Shown piece after piece: positions 45,497-55,224 of a stretch of 64,000 nucleotides of DNA; position 1 is the first letter of the stretch; every line of letters begins with the position of its first letter. The position numbers and the translations under genes were made by a program. Location: positions 161,237,532 to 161,301,531 of the forward strand of contig CM066041.1 of the NCBI GenBank assembly GCA_033557465.1. The letters run 5' to 3'. Source of the DNA: Ichthyophis bannanicus. Its lineage: Eukaryota > Chordata > Amphibia > Gymnophiona > Ichthyophiidae. The notes under the pieces were generated by a model. That model did no database searches. It was not told where the DNA came from and saw nothing but the letters and a program-made list of their open reading frames with translations.

Positions 45497-46532
45497 AGTG
45501 TTGGCTCCCTGGGGCCTGCCTCCCGAGGTTGAGGAAGTTCTAGCCTCCAGGAAACAATCCATTAGGAAGACCTATGCTCTCAAGTGGAAAAGGTTCTCTG
45601 TGTGGTGTCAGCTGCGTGCTGAGGATCCTTTCTCCTGTACTGTGTCAGTAGTGCTTCAGTACCTGCTGCACTTGTCCAATCAGGGTCTCAAGTCCAACTC
45701 TGTTCGGGTCCACCTCTCTGCTTTAGCAGCTCACCACTCCCTAGTTGAGGGCCATTCCTTGTCTGTGCACCCTTTGGTGTCTAGGTTTCTCAGAGGCTTG
45801 CTTCTGCTCAAACCTCCCATACGTCCTCCTGCTCCTGAGTGGGAGCTTAATGTGGTCTTGCAGCAACTGACTTGCCCACCTTTTGAGCCTATGGCTACTT
45901 GCCCTCTATGCTTCCTTTCCTGGAAGACTCTCTTTCTGATAGCCCTTACTTCGGCTAGGAGAGTGAGTGAGCTTCAGGCCTTGGTCTGTGATAGACCTTA
46001 CACCAGGTTCTATAAGAACAGGGTGGTCCTTAGGACTCTCCCTAAGTTCCTTCCTAAGGTTGTCTCCTCTTTCCACCTCAACCAGGAGGTAGTTCTTCCT
46101 ACTTTCTTCCCTAGGCCTCATGCGAGTCAGGCTGAAACAGTTCTCCATACCTTGGACTGTAGGAGGGCCTTATCCTTCTACCTTGAATGTACGCAAGGTC
46201 ACAGGAAGGCTTCTCAGCTCTTCCTTTCTTTTGACCCCAATAACTTGGGGAGGCCTGTGTCCAAGCGTACCTTGTCCATCTGGGTGGCTGACTGTATCAC
46301 CTGGGCTTACAAGGCGGCTGACCTTCCTTTGCAGGGTAGGGTCACGGCCCACCGTGTGAGGGCAATGGCTGCATCAGTGGCTCACCTCCACTCTGTTCCA
46401 TTGCAAGACATCTGCAGGGCTGCTACTTGGTCTTCAAGCCAGACTTTTGCAGCCCACTACTGTCTGGAGAGGGAGTCTCGTAGGGACAGTGCTTTTGGCC
46501 AAGCAGTACTCCGGAATCTCTTTGAGGTCTAG
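45339..46532 (+). CDS. D5 tyrosine recombinase, open 397 codons
   Basis: This is the only intact enzyme-like frame in the window. Residues 58-130 form the SAM-like DNA-binding region (EEVLASRKQSIRKTYALKWK). Catalytic residues visible are Arg207 in LTSARRVSELQAL, His338 and Arg341 in TAHRVRAMA, Trp364, and Tyr374 in AAHYCLE. The family integrates circular cDNA by site-specific strand exchange and needs no integrase or endonuclease. The chosen ATG overlaps the RNase H end by about 155 nt in another frame, as the D4 YR also does. A shorter start is possible. Whether it is expressed cannot be seen. Confidence 0.85.
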   Translation: MAKAALVPPPASAGSGSASASGIATRPSLSGSGLLAASQSQSSQSDGMEAARVVLAPWGLPPEVEEVLASRKQSIRKTYALKWKRFSVWCQLRAEDPFSCTVSVVLQYLLHLSNQGLKSNSVRVHLSALAAHHSLVEGHSLSVHPLVSRFLRGLLLLKPPIRPPAPEWELNVVLQQLTCPPFEPMATCPLCFLSWKTLFLIALTSARRVSELQALVCDRPYTRFYKNRVVLRTLPKFLPKVVSSFHLNQEVVLPTFFPRPHASQAETVLHTLDCRRALSFYLECTQGHRKASQLFLSFDPNNLGRPVSKRTLSIWVADCITWAYKAADLPLQGRVTAHRVRAMAASVAHLHSVPLQDICRAATWSSSQTFAAHYCLERESRRDSAFGQAVLRNLFEV

Positions 46533-46661
46533 GCAACTCCTGCCCTCTGTTTGGGCTACCTGTGGAGGGTGTGTCCTTGCAAAGCTTTACTGTGTTGCTG
46601 AGACTAGAGGGAGTTCTCTTGTTCAGCCTGGGTTCCTGGTAGCCCGGAGCTGGGGAGTCAC

Positions 46662-46759
46662 TCATAAGTGAGGACTGACTTCCTGCTTGGTCCTGGAGAA
46701 AGAGTAGTTACTCACCTGTAACAGGTGTTCTCCAGGAGCAGCAGGAATCAGTCCTCACT
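46662..46759 (+). repeat. D5 internal complementary region
   Basis: The left half complements the D5 left end (ATAAGTGAGGACTGACTTCC ... TCCTGGAG). The right half complements the right end (AGTTACTCACCTGTAACAGG ... CAGTCCTCACT). They meet at AAAG (46,699-46,702), the complement of the CTTT found at both borders. Confidence 0.9.
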
Positions 46760-46844
46760 ACCCTCCCTCCTCCCCTTGGAGTTGCAGTTGTACATAGTTT
46801 AATTTTTACATTTTTGTGTGCTGTTCTTAGCTATGTCATTTGAC

Positions 46845-47025
46845 TGAGGTAAGATGGCACCTTTAGGCGGGAAGGGAACCGCGCATGCGTGCCAGCATTC
46901 CCAAAGGCTTTTATGGAAAGCTGGGGAAATGCTCCGCTGGGGCTTCATTGGCGTCGATGACACCCATAAGTGAGGACTGATTCCTGCTGCTCCTGGAGAA
47001 CACCTGTTACAGGTGAGTAACTCCT
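46845..47025 (+). repeat. D5 right inverted terminal repeat
   Basis: Reverse complement of the left ITR with an end-specific extension TGCTGCTCCTGGAGAACACC...GGTGAGTAA. It contains the 15-nt palindrome-like CACCTGTTACAGGTG. Confidence 0.9.
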
Positions 47026-47029
47026 CTTT

Positions 47030-47650
47030 CGGAAGGATGACAGGACTGGTCGCAAACACCACCCTCTATCCAGAAAGGGTGAGAACGGCTCATTACATGA
47101 CAATGCCTGAAGCTTGTCGTGCCGAACAAAGAGCTATCAATGCCACTGTCTATAACCGACGCCTGGAATAAAGAATCAAAGGGCTCTTTAGTTAACGCCT
47201 CTAAGGCCCACTCGGGATCCCACGGCGGCACCTGAACTCTCCTTGAGGAGCGCAGTCGGGTCCCAACTTAAGGAAACGCCACACATTGATCCGAACACCT
47301 AGCGCTATTCCCTCCACAGAACCTCTACAGCCGGAAACAGTCGCCAGCTGGACCCTCTAACGAACTGGCCGCTAGTTCCTTCAGACACTGTCCTGCAGAG
47401 AACTCAGACCAAGGATACAGACACCTTTGTCGTTCGGACTTGCCGCCGTGAACAGCAGCCTTCAAAAAGGCGCTAAGCACGGACCTATGTACCAGACGCA
47501 GCCTGCCTCCTTGCTCTCAACAAGGTGGCGAAGACTGCCGCAGAATAACCCTTCTTCTTCAGCCCCACCCATTCAAAGGCCAAACCGTAGGCGGGCACCG
47601 ATCCACCTGAGACATTCGTCACAGACCTAGCTGCAGCAGAACGTCCGCTA
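47030..47650 (-). pseudogene. D8 tyrosine recombinase, N-terminal half
   Basis: Minus strand: SGGSVPAYGLAFEWVGLKKK, YSAAVFATLLRARRQAASGT (SAM-like region), then PPWDPEWALEALTKEPFDSL and, after a shift, KLQALSCNEPFSPFLDRG and LRPVLSSFRK at the D5 border. The catalytic Arg segment lies in a decayed stretch near 47,140. It continues at 41,018. Confidence 0.75.
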
Positions 47651-47692
47651 CTGGCAACTTCTAGGAAATGCCCGTCGAGTAGGTGAATGAGA

Positions 47693-48103
47693 TCAGCCTA
47701 GTATGGCAGTCTCATCCAACCGGGCGCTACCAAGAGTACCTTTCCCCGAAAGCCTCGATACGCTAACTACTTGCCCTATGCGATCCCATGCGGAAAGGAC
47801 AAGACAAAGACTTTTAACTGGGAGCTTACTGAGCCTCGACTTGGACGAATCATCAGCCGCCCCGTTCCTCCACCAGAGAGACCTCCGGGTGAACCGGAAG
47901 CCAATAATATTAGCTAGCGCTCGAATTAAACCATAATGCACATTTGCCACATAAAGCAAATCAGGCTCTAGTCGATTCAACTCCCTGATCCTTTCCTGTT
48001 CCAGGCGAGTAGACTGCCGCAAACACTGCAACCACCTGAAGCATGCTCTCGCCCCCCCAGGCTCCACAAATGGGAGCTTGTAAGGACAGAGCATTGCCCC
48101 CAA
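47693..48103 (-). pseudogene. D8 gag-like fragment
   Basis: GAMLCPYKLPFVEPGGARAC, then RIRELNRLEPDLLYVANVHY, RSLWWRNGAADDSSKSRLSK and LPVKSLCL, open for 136 codons. The segment (W)RNxxADxxSKxxLxxLP resembles the gag C-terminal region I know from other vertebrate DIRS. The RT that should follow is missing. Confidence 0.6.
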
Positions 48104-48521
48104 TGATTGCTTCAGTGAACCATCTACTTTCCTATCTTGCGCTAAAGAAGTTTGCTAGGGCTCTCTTCCATACAGTGAGTCCACACCCCCTGGTAGTGTA
48201 AGGTGTGCACCCACCCACGTAGTACCCAGGTCTGCCCCTGCTTAACCTCAAAATGTCAATCAAGAACAGGCGAATTCAGGACAGCTGAATACTTTTTTTT
48301 TTTTCTCTCACAAAGACATTTCTTAACCAAAAATTCCTTCAGCATATGTTAAGAGAAGCTCTTTCCGTGCCAACAATATGAAGTAGAAAGAACTCCCAAT
48401 CACAGGCATACTAATCCACGGCCTTCCTGCTAGAGTAACGCCCCATTCCGTCTGACAGCACAAAGATGGACTTTATATTTTAAAGTTCAACTAGCACCTG
48501 GTGTTAGGAAATACAGCTTTC

Positions 48522-48639
48522 TCATTCCACAGTGGCAATTGAGTCAGCAATGAAGAAGCTGAGAAACTGCAGACAAGCTCCCATTATACCACCTAGAAAA
48601 GACTCCACTTTTAGACCACTGAAGCAAAAAAACATGTGA
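48522..48639 (+). pseudogene. Possible DIRS gag fragment
   Basis: SHSTVAIESAMKKLRNCRQA, then PIIPPRKDSTFRPL and a stop. It matches the HxSMVVESAMxRxKSxKxH...PPGRE motif of the gag proteins here but is otherwise isolated. Confidence 0.55.
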
Positions 48640-49480
48640 GAGTGCATTGTACCCTGCCAGTAGCCAATCAAATTTAAATGATTCAGTGTATGCAGAGCAT
48701 TTTCCAGAGAACGCAAGGTCCCTCATCCAGGCTGCCTCCACATTCACAGTCTAAACTGGCAGCCATCTTGGCTGATGCCGATCAGCGTGGAAGCCATCTT
48801 GTAAGCCCAGCATATGATGTATTCCTACTAGAATCTGAGCTGCTGCTATTGCTGCTAGAGAACTAGCCTGGCTGCGTGCTTCTGGCCCCCATTAAGGCAT
48901 TCGCTGAACACTAGCAGATACTCTCTGTACTGGAGAACCGTTGATAAATGGAATGGGAGCATAGATAGCTTCAAAGGCCAGAGTTCTATTTTGCAACCTC
49001 TCTCCGCTGAGCTGCCTTTTCCATATGTAAAATGAAACCACATATAGCCAAAATTAAGACATTACAAATCTACTGTAAAATCTTATAATTTGGGCAAAGC
49101 CAAACTAAACGGGAATATTTTCCATTAAGAAACAACACAACTATAAAACCCTTCTCATGACATAATGCTTATGGCAGAGCATTCCACATCTGTGGACTGA
49201 CCATGAAGCTCACCCAAGCACCTGTTACAACTGTCCAAGAGAGTTATCACCATAATTCCTTTTGACTTGAATATGTTTACAGTGGATCATAGCGCTATAT
49301 CACAGCAGCTAAGCCAAAATATTACCCTGCCATATAAACCAACTTTAACGCTTTATAGGACCTTCTATGGATAGCGGAAGGAGATTCTTGTAAATCAACA
49401 TAGCTATGCCCTTTTTTTTTTTTTTAAGTATAGGACTCCAAAAACCAAGTTTCCGCCAACTCCAATGAAATCAAAGCAGA

Positions 49481-49669
49481 TCAGCTAAAATTACCCGAAC
49501 TGCTCCTATAGCTTTGCAAGAAGTTACCAGCCCCCGCTGCACCCAGCTTTCCTTCCCCCCTTATCCTGAGGGATTCAGCATTGCAGGACGCGTTGCGCAC
49601 CCCCTGCCAGCCTGCTGCGTCTGCCAGGAAGCTGAAGAGCAAAATACAGAGTAGAACCCCTGGAAGCAA
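49481..49669 (-). other. Short frame with signal-peptide-like start
   Basis: A 62-codon frame starts MLPGVLLCILLFSFLADAAG, which has the look of a signal peptide with a cleavage site after ADA. NAS (an N-glycosylation sequon) follows. The region is richer in CpG than its surroundings, and GTAACT or GTAATT near the end could be splice donors. I recognise no protein. It could be a first exon of a secreted protein or chance. Confidence 0.2.
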
Positions 49670-50128
49670 ACCGTGTCCCGACCTTGGGGTTCAGGACACA
49701 AAAGGCCACCGAATAAATCAACAGTGTTAGCTAAAAATGAACAAGGCTATCTCTCACTAAAGAGTTTCTTTTTCTTTTTGAAATCCCACCGAAGTCCGTG
49801 GGACCCAAGCCTTCGAACACAGCCCCTTAATGCTGTGCATTAACCATAACCAGAGAAATGAAATGAAATGAAATCAAATCCTGCTCTAGAAATAGATGAG
49901 AATTTCCTGGGAAGGGCATGCTAAGTGGAGCTATGAAACACACAGGCACCCCCCCCCCCCCGGCCTTCCTGCAGTCAGAGAAATAGCAGTGGGATACACC
50001 GACAACCTTGCAAATGGAGATCTTAGAGGTTGCTGCCTGTGTGAACCTGATGAGTAATACGATTTTGTATTTTACCACACCTCCCAGGGATGGGGGCACT
50101 GAATACTATATGTGATTCATGAGCAGCG

Positions 50129-50142
50129 CTGCCATCTGGTGG
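50129..50142 (-). promoter_or_regulatory. CTCF-like motif
   Basis: The minus strand reads CCACCAGATGGCAG, a full match to the 14-nt CTCF core consensus CCASYAGRKGGCRS. Sequence match only. Confidence 0.35.
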
Positions 50143-50577
50143 CCTTTAGGGCACCAAAGCCCAACAAACGATACAGAAGTTAAGAGCTTTAACCCTCTGA
50201 AGGCCTACTTTAAATTTTTAATCCACATTCTGCAGCCGGGTTAATTGTTGCATATTTCAGGAAAACTGTACCTGTCTTATTCAATATGTTCTAATAGTGA
50301 TTTTCCTTCTGCTATGGTCATGTATTATATACCATTTGATAGGAATATTTAGTCAGTATTTTGGATCCCGAGAGTTTTGAGCTCGGCCTGGAAAGGGTTT
50401 TTAAATCTTGGTCATATGATCTTGATTTGCAGAACATTACAGTTGCCTGTTTAGTCACTAACCCCTGAGAGCCCATGAGGTGGCCCTGTGGTTATTTCTT
50501 CCCTGACTTGCAGAGAATGATCAATCTGATATGGCTGCATACACATGGTCACAGAAAAGCACTATTGAGTGTACCAG

Positions 50578-50591
50578 CTGCCCTCTGGTGG
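50578..50591 (-). promoter_or_regulatory. CTCF-like motif, same orientation
   Basis: The minus strand reads CCACCAGAGGGCAG, again a full match to the CTCF core consensus, 449 bp from the first site. Confidence 0.4.
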
Positions 50592-50814
50592 CCATAGACT
50601 GTAGCACAGGCACTTCTTGGTTGACAGTTAACTGCTATATACCTTTTTATATCCTAAGGTTTCCTAAACCTGTCCCTGTGAAACCACAGGCATTTGGGCA
50701 ACTTTCACTATAGAATACACAAAGGCACACTTCCAGCCTGTCCCTCCTTCCAACTACAAGTTAGGGCTGTGCTCTTGAACCTAAAAGCTGGCAATTTGCC
50801 TAATATCCCAGGAC

Positions 50815-51330
50815 TTAGGAAATAGGCTGATGGTGGGTCTAGGATAGGACTGGAAATGGGCTTATGGGGGGCTAGGACTGGAAATGGGCTGATGCGGGAA
50901 CTAGAAGGGAGCGGATGCTGGGTGGGACTGGAACTAGAATGGAGCTGATGTTGGGGGAGGATTAGAATGGGATGGAGCTGGGAGAGTGAAATGGAGAGGG
51001 GAAAAATATTTTGTGTGGGAGGGAAGACAAATCTACAATTGGCCGGATATTGGGAGAGTAAGTGGGGATTGAGAATGGAGGGGTAAAATTTGAGTAGATG
51101 AAATAGGAATGAGGAAAGAGCAAAAGGAGAAAGATTAGTATGTTAAAGCAGATGTAGAGAGAGAATGGAAAAAAACTAGAAGAGAGAAGAAAAGACAAAT
51201 GGACAGCAGACGATGGAGAGTTAGCGGAAGACACAAAGAAACCAGAAGAAAGTGACTGGAGCAATTGCAGCTGAAAAAAAATGCACAAAAGGTAGAAAAA
51301 TATCTCTTTATTTTGAATTAATTAATTAAT
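50815..51330 (-). repeat. Second copy of the hAT-internal segment
   Basis: The reverse complement aligns with 34,640-35,130. Matches run from the segment near CTTTTGTGCATTTTTTTTC and GCAATTGCTCCAG...CACTTTCTTCTGGTTTCTT to ACTCTCCCAGCCCCATCCC, and into the first CCCATTTCCAGTCCTA units. No hAT ends are seen here. Confidence 0.8.
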
Positions 51331-52055
51331 TTATTTAACATTTCTTCTATACCGCGCAATTAAAATCAGCGCGGTGTGCATCGAACAAAAATACTGCAAT
51401 GTACAGAAACAACATTGAGTTTACAAAGAACAGGGAATTGAACATGGGATCGAAACCGGGGAAACTAAATACCTGTTAACTCGAAACTATGTACAATACT
51501 CTAATATAAATGGGTGTTGCATTGATTTTGTGAAGATGAAGATTAGTGGTTGGTTGGGCTTGAGTGGGGACTACCTATTATATCTGTGGTATTGACGTTC
51601 AGGGGCGGCTGGGGTATGAGGGAAAGCTTGCTGGTTGTGCTTCTATCACTGGAAGTTTCTGGATAACATTTTGTGAACAGGTGGAGTTTTAAGGCTTTTC
51701 TGAATAGGAAGAGGCTTTTAATACCACGGATTTCATGGGGGAGTGCATTCCAGTTTAAAGGGGCGAATATGGAGAAGGCTCTGTTGGAGGTAGCCTTTGT
51801 GCATGTAGTTATTAGCTTGGGGACTACTAATGTGTTCAGTGCAGTAGACCTTCTGTTTCTATTTTCCAGGGTACCATGGACTAGCTTGCTGATTGGCGTA
51901 GTGGGGTAGTTATTTAGGGCTTTGAAGGTGAGGACCAATGACTTGTATTGGAGCCTGGCATGTAAAGGTAGCCAATGCAAATCCTTCATGATGGGCGTTA
52001 TGTGGTCGGATCTTGACGATCCAGAGAGGACTCTTGCGGCTGCATTCAAAAGCTA
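51331..52055 (-). pseudogene. L2-group LINE, RT C-terminus and 3' tail
   Basis: Minus-strand 52,049-51,543 is open: MNAAARVLSGSSRSDHITPI, LHWLPLHARLQYKSLVLTFK, RAFSIFAPLNWNALPHEIRG and HLFTKCY. These are L2-group RT thumb motifs. The 3' UTR ends GCGCGGTATAGAAGAAATGT and TAAATAAATTAATTAA at 51,331. 5'-truncated. Confidence 0.85.
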
Positions 52056-52174
52056 GGCGGAGCGGGTTTAAGGTTTGATACCATATTGTTTTTGTTGACC
52101 CCATTTTCCACTTACAGAGCTATTTTACTGTTTTTCGTTTAAATAAATATTCATGTAATTTTATTGGTCTCTAT

Positions 52175-52318
52175 CTTTATTTTTTACATTGACTAGTAGG
52201 TGCCTCATTTCCTACCCTCGGCTTATACTCGAGTCAATAGTTTTGCCCAGTTTTTTGTGGTAAAATTAGGTACCTCGGCCTATATTCGGGTCGGCTTATA
52301 CTCGAGTATATACGGTAC
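52175..52318. repeat. Probable DNA-transposon end
   Basis: Repeated TCGGCTTATACTCGAGT/CGGCCTATATTCGGG units end in TACTCGAGTATATACGGTA. The pattern recalls Tc1/mariner-type repeat ends found widely in vertebrates. The class is a guess. Confidence 0.4.
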
Positions 52319-52324
52319 TTCAAG

Positions 52325-53105
52325 ATGAAAATAATCAGACGCCTCAAACCACTCCTCACACACGAGCACTTCCGCACAGTCTGTCAAGCCCTAATAACAC
52401 CCATACTAGACTTCTGCAACCCAATCTATACAGGCATGTCAAAACAGTCACTCAGACCACTACAAATGGTCCAAAACACGGCAGCACGAATAATAGCCGG
52501 TGCATCCAAACAAGACCACATCACCCCCATACTAAAAGACCTACACTGGCTCCCAATCAACTCACACATAAAATACAAGACAATCCTAAACATATTCAGG
52601 ATCAAACACAGGAACTCGGCCCACAGCCTTCAACCCCTCATACAACCCGACACCAGCACAAGACCCAGAAGAAAAGCCACATCAGACACAATCAACACGC
52701 CCAGAGGCTACACAAAAGCATGCAAATCCACCGCACGAAGAGCGCTGTCACTGGCAGCACCTGGCATGTGGAACTCACTCCCGGAAGAACTGCGAGCCAC
52801 GGAAGACACTAAGGACTTTAGAAAACAACTAAAGACCCTGCTATTCCTGGAGCACTACGGACCGAACACACAATGAGTGCTACAACCAAGGACTAACAGC
52901 CTACCTGCACGCTCTTAACACTTTCCCTGTATATAGCTCATGCTGTAAATAGCGCACACTAATCAGCCCACCCACACACACACACACACACTTCACTGTA
53001 CATAATGCACACACTGAACCCAAGTAACACTTCTACTGATTGCTGTGTAACCGCCTTGATTAAAGGAAAAGGCGGGATAGAAATACCATTAAATAAATAA
53101 AAAAT
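52325..53105 (+). pseudogene. L2-group LINE, RT C-terminus and 3' tail
   Basis: A 183-codon frame from 52,325: MKIIRRLKPLLTHEHFRTVC, LDFCNPIYTGMSKQSLRPLQ, QNTAARIIAGASKQDHITPI, LHWLPINSHIKYKTI, PGMWNSLPEELRATEDTKDF and a TGA at 52,876. The 3' UTR includes (CA)n and ends AAGGCGGGATAGAAATACCA plus TTAAATAAATAAA. It is intact over this stretch but lacks endonuclease and the RT palm, so it is a truncated copy. Confidence 0.85.
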
Positions 53106-53268
53106 AAATCCTCTATCTTTCTCCCTATCCTTTTTTTATGTTTCTCTTCTGTCCTGTCTCATAATTGGCGTTCTACTCCTTTTCTCTCTGTCAGCAGTCC
53201 ATTACTTTGTAAACCACTTTTATGCTTCGGCCCTAGTGGTATATCTAAAACCTGAATAAATAAATAAA
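53106..53268 (+). repeat. LINE 3' tail without coding sequence
   Basis: AACCACTTTTATGCTTCGGC, CCTAGTGGTATATCTAAAAC and CTGAATAAATAAATAAAA form an L2-like 3' end. Confidence 0.5.
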
Positions 53269-53401
53269 ACATAAGATATGCCATACTAGGTCAGACCAAA
53301 GGTCCATCAAGCCCAGTATCCTGTTTCCAACAGTGGCCAATACCTGTCAGGTTCCCAGAAGGTAGAAACATGACTAGATGAAGACCATTTGCCTATCCAA
53401 T
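53269..53401 (-). repeat. CR1 3' end fragment
   Basis: ATAAGATATGCCATACTAGG and GGTCCATCAAGCCCAGTATC plus CTGTTTCCAACAGTGGCC match the complement of the CR1-B 3' end at 33,600-33,690. Confidence 0.75.
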
Positions 53402-53765
53402 CAGGGCCAGCCCATCTTCTAGGCAAACTAGGCAGTTGACCCTGGTGGATGGCATTGCTAACAAACACCCCCCCACTGGGAAGCAGCAGCTGAACTACTG
53501 CTTCAGCACTGCGACAGGCTTTAAAATGCCTGGGTGTGTGCACACAGTTCTGGTCTGCTGTTCCTGCCCCCTCCAAGAAAGTTGCATCGGAGGGAGGGAG
53601 GCAGGAGTGGCAGACTGTGAGCATACATGCGGGTAGACATTTTAAGGCCTGACACAGCACTGAAGGAGCAGTTCAGCTGCTGCTGCTGCTTCAGCACAAA
53701 GAGGGGGGGGGGGGGGCTGCATAGAGGGTCTGCCTAGGGCAGCAGAAACCCTTGGGCCGCCATTG
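53402..53765. mobile_element. Non-autonomous hAT element, 364 bp
   Basis: The left end is CAGGGCCAGCCC and the right end complements CAATGGCGGCCC. An 8-bp duplication TATCCAAT lies at 53,394-53,401 and 53,766-53,773. It holds a G-run near 53,703-53,716 and no transposase. Confidence 0.85.
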
Positions 53766-53773
53766 TATCCAAT

Positions 53774-54829
53774 CTGCCCTTCCATACAAACTACTAAGCT
53801 CTATAGTCCCTTTTTCTCTTTAGAGATCTTCTGTGTTTGCTCCATGCTTTCCTAAATTCAGATATAGTCTGTGTCTCTACATTCTCCACTGGGAGACTAT
53901 TCCATGCAACTACTACTCTTTCCGTACAGAAATATTTCCTAAAATTACAGTCTATCCCCTTTTGCCTTCATCCTATGTCCCCTCATTGCAGAGCTTTCTT
54001 TCAACTGAAAGATGTTCTCCCCTGTGCATTTATGCCATGGAGTTATTTAAATGTCTCTGTCATATCTCCCTTCTTTCTTCCAAAGTATACATATTGAGAT
54101 CTTTAAGTCTGACCCCATTTGCCTTATGACATAGTCCAATGCACCAACTTCATCCTATTTATATCCTTTTGAAGGTGTGATCTCCAGAAATTGTATACAA
54201 TATTCTAAATTAGGTCTCCCCAAACACTTATACAGAGGCACTATCACCTCCTTCTTCCTGCTCGCCATTTCTTTCCCTATGCACGTAAGCATCCTAGTTT
54301 TGCCATCACCTTTTCTACCTGTTTATCCACTTTAAGATCATCAGACATAATCACCCCTAGATACCGTTCTTCTTTAGTGGACAGAAGTACTTCACTCCCT
54401 ATACTGTACCACTCCCTTGAATTTTTGCATCTGAAATGTATGATCCTGCATTTTTTTTAGAGTTAAATCTCAGCTGCCAAATTCTCGACCACTTGTCAAG
54501 CTTTGCTAGATCCTTCCTCATGTTATCTACACCTTCCTGGGTGTCTATTGCAGATTTTGGTATCATCCATAAAGAAGCAAACCTTACCCGACAGCCCTTC
54601 CACAATATCACTTAAAAAATATTACACAGAAACATGATGGCAGAAAAAAAACATATAGCCTAGCTAGTCTCCCATATCAACTACTATAGTCCCGTTTTTG
54701 TCTTTTGAGATCCTCAGTGTCTGTCCCATGATTTCTTGAATTCAGATACTGTCCTTGTCTCTAGTACTTCCACTGGAAGACTATTCCATGCATCTACCAC
54801 TCTTTCTGTAAAGATATTTCTCCGGGAAC
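53774..54829 (-). pseudogene. CR1-like LINE 3' ends, two partial copies
   Basis: The complement of CTACATTCTCCACTGGGAGA and CTATTCCATGCAACTACTAC (near 53,890) and of CTTCCACTGGAAGACTATTC (near 54,770) reads (Y/F)xERVVDAWNSLPVEV-type code, as in the LINE tail at 179-297. 54,626-54,829 repeats the 3' UTR and end of the first copy. D6 begins at 54,830 inside the second copy. Confidence 0.65.
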
Positions 54830-55224
54830 AAGCAGGAAGTCAGTCCTCACATATGGGTGACATTGGCACTGACGGAGCCCTTGCAGAAGCATCCCCCCAG
54901 CTTTCAAAGAAAGCCTTTGGGAGATGCTATCACGCATGTGTGGTCCCCTTCCTGCCCAAGGGTGTCATCTTGCTCAGTCTCCTTTTTTCCACGGAGCCCT
55001 TCAGACATTGTCTGGCTTGTCCCCGGAAAAAGTTGATTTTTCTCTCTCCAAGTTTCACACTCGCCTCCAGTATTGCACTGGTACTCTTCCCGCCTACCAA
55101 CCTCGGTGCCTCAGCGTCTGGTTCAGTTTATTTTTTGTAGTCTTTAGTTCTTTTTTTTTTCTGGTGTCTTTTCTCCCACTGGCAGCCCGGAGAATCTTTG
55201 ACCTCTCAGGGATACTTTTCCCCC

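Larger units (their letters stand above)
41022..47025 (+). mobile_element. D5: best-preserved DIRS, inserted in the D8 recombinase gene
   Basis: Left end CTCCAGGACCAAGCAGG, right end CACCTGTTACAGGTGAGTAA. It contains gag, RT/RNase H, YR, ICR and right ITR. CTTT lies at both borders (41,018-41,021 and 47,026-47,029), and the D8 reading frame is restored when it is counted once. Lesions are few, so it is probably the youngest DIRS here. Confidence 0.9.
39962..48110 (-). mobile_element. D8: older DIRS element, split by D5
   Basis: A minus-strand DIRS of a different terminal family. In its own direction the order is gag (48,103-47,693), YR (about 47,650-47,030 then 41,018-40,590), ICR and right ITR ending near 39,962. 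RT and RNase H are absent between gag and YR, so an internal deletion is likely. Its left ITR is not recognised. Confidence 0.75.
48640..50814. other. Largely unassigned DNA
   Basis: No LINE or DIRS code recognised. It contains two GCCATCTTG motifs (near 48,762 and 48,792), a T-run and (AAATG)n near 49,860. It also has C-runs near 49,950 and the candidate features listed separately. It may be host sequence. Confidence 0.4.

Noticed and set aside
48750..48805. YY1-type promoter from two GCCATCTTG motifs
   Set aside because: Short motifs without any linked start or gene. Chance occurrence is likely.
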